This document shows, piece by piece, positions 63,619 through 64,000 of a stretch of 64,000 bases of DNA. Both the position numbers and the translations under genes were made by a program. The notes beneath the pieces are model-generated. The model did no database searches, was not told the DNA's origin, and saw nothing but the letters and a program-made list of their open reading frames with translations. This DNA is from Amycolatopsis bullii (GTDB lineage Bacteria; Actinomycetota; Actinomycetes; Mycobacteriales; Pseudonocardiaceae). The stretch's first letter is position 1. Each line of letters opens with the position of its first letter. Location: NCBI RefSeq assembly GCF_014654205.1, contig NZ_BNAW01000024.1, positions 61,521 to 125,520 on the forward strand, written 5' to 3'.

Positions 63619-63649
63619 AAAAAAACCTCCCGCAGGGGTGCGAGAGGTT
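63619..63649 (-). terminator. Attenuator terminator upstream of cimA
   Basis: On the minus strand an 11-pair stem with one mismatch (AACCTCTCGCA / TGCGGGAGGTT) and a CCCC loop is followed by seven T. It lies between the leader peptide and cimA, 38 bases before the gene. The alternative pairing GCGCGCCGG (63688-63680) with CCGGCGCGC (63658-63650) is also possible. Confidence 0.9.
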
Positions 63650-63672
63650 GCGCGCCGGGGGCTCTTGTGGAG

Positions 63673-63717
63673 CTATCGTCCGGCGCGCTCGTCGATAATG
63701 ATCGCGAAGCTGGTCAC
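63673..63717 (-). CDS. Ile-codon leader peptide of cimA
   Basis: GTG 63717 opens the 14-residue frame MTSFAIIIDERAGR, with codons ATC-ATT-ATC in a row, then TAG at 63673. It ends 24 bases before the attenuator hairpin. The GTG stands six bases after a -10-like CATGAT, so the transcript is likely leaderless. The layout (short frame, run of codons for the end-product amino acid, intrinsic terminator, biosynthesis gene) is the classic attenuation arrangement; cimA leads to isoleucine, which agrees with the codons. Confidence 0.82.
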   Translation of the reverse strand: MTSFAIIIDERAGR

Positions 63718-63723
63718 GGTCGC

Positions 63724-63753
63724 ATCATGCCACACGGTTCGCGGACGAGTCCA
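63724..63753 (-). promoter_or_regulatory. cimA promoter
   Basis: Minus strand TGGACT (63753-63748), an 18-base spacer and CATGAT (63729-63724), six bases before the leader GTG. Confidence 0.6.
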
Positions 63754-63933
63754 GGAACTGGGCCAAGCTCCCACCATTCGGGAACACCGCCCTCGGGATT
63801 CCGGCGAGGTCGGTCGCTGTTGCGTGGGGCCGCTGGTCGGGTTTGGTCCTCAGGTGCGGCTGGCCTGGGTGGGTACAGGTCTCCGTGGCCGGCAAGCTTG
63901 GTGCCCACCACCCCGAAGCCGCCATTGTGACGA
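63754..63933. other. Gene-free stretch at the right edge
   Basis: No supported gene; open frames here are short, Pro/Gly-rich and lack ribosome sites. Confidence 0.5.
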
Positions 63934-63991
63934 CGGCCGGCAGCACCGCGTCAAGGCGGGAAAGCGTGCCTTGACCCGGCGCCACCGGCCG
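63934..63991. repeat. Long-armed hairpin repeat, copy B
   Basis: Arms 63934-63957 and 63968-63991 match at 20 of 24 positions. In reverse complement the sequence follows the copy at 28813-28870, including the flank CGTCGTCACAAT and GGGGTGGTGG. It lies at the right edge of the window. Confidence 0.82.
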
Positions 63992-64000
63992 TGTTCTGGC

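Overview
This is a high-GC actinobacterial chromosome segment, most likely from the Pseudonocardiaceae (Amycolatopsis-like). The pointers are the strong G/C third-position bias, many GTG/TTG starts, HU proteins with long Lys/Ala/Thr tails, Lsr2, a MutT1 of the Nudix plus histidine-phosphatase type, and F420 biosynthesis (fbiD). The order recG, DAK2 gene, rpmB, ung, thiL, DUF3515 gene, ddlA, gpsA, fbiD, ppk, mutT1, hupB, leuD, leuC, IclR gene matches the core block Rv2973c-Rv2989 of Mycobacterium tuberculosis, with accessory genes inserted. The genus is inference.

Layout. 1-13 kb: an erythromycin-esterase-like gene (cut by the window edge) facing a TetR gene, then GNAT/recG/DAK2, rpmB, ung, thiL and ddlA; an alpha-galactosidase gene in this stretch is broken by one in-frame TGA. 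13-20 kb: a MocR/PdxR regulator facing a flavin-binding protein, a two-component system, and a three-gene flavin electron-transfer operon (ferric-reductase-like membrane protein, FMN-binding protein, ApbE). 20-29 kb: asparaginase, cysteine dioxygenase behind a Cys-rich leader peptide, plsC-gpsA, fbiD, ppk-mutT1. 29-37 kb: an AfsR/SARP regulator, hupB copy 1, leuCD with its terminator, and the divergent IclR (NdgR-like) gene. 37-41 kb: secreted and surface proteins and a GH3 glycosidase.

41.5-49 kb holds the most striking system: a tight four-gene operon herA-sbcD(mre11)-sbcC(rad50)-nurA, the set used for DNA-end resection in archaea. 49.5-56 kb is rich in chromatin genes: hupB copy 2, lsr2 and hupB copy 3, with a monooxygenase/membrane protein/TetR operon between them whose promoter carries a perfect palindrome. 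56-64 kb: tRNA-Glu and tRNA-Gln, a HAD phosphatase, a second FAD monooxygenase, an ECF sigma factor with a small SRPBCC protein, a hydrolase lacking its nucleophile, an FAH-family protein, and citramalate synthase (cimA). cimA follows a leader with three consecutive Ile codons and an intrinsic terminator, a textbook attenuator layout.

Intergenic DNA is unusually structured. There are 13-, 14-, 21- and 64-bp tandem repeats, a long-armed hairpin repeat, and five copies of a roughly 110-bp module built from a TGTCCACA/TGTGGACA inverted pair, a CGATA-type promoter-like stretch and a G/C-run palindrome. No IS element, prophage, integrase, CRISPR array or rRNA was seen.
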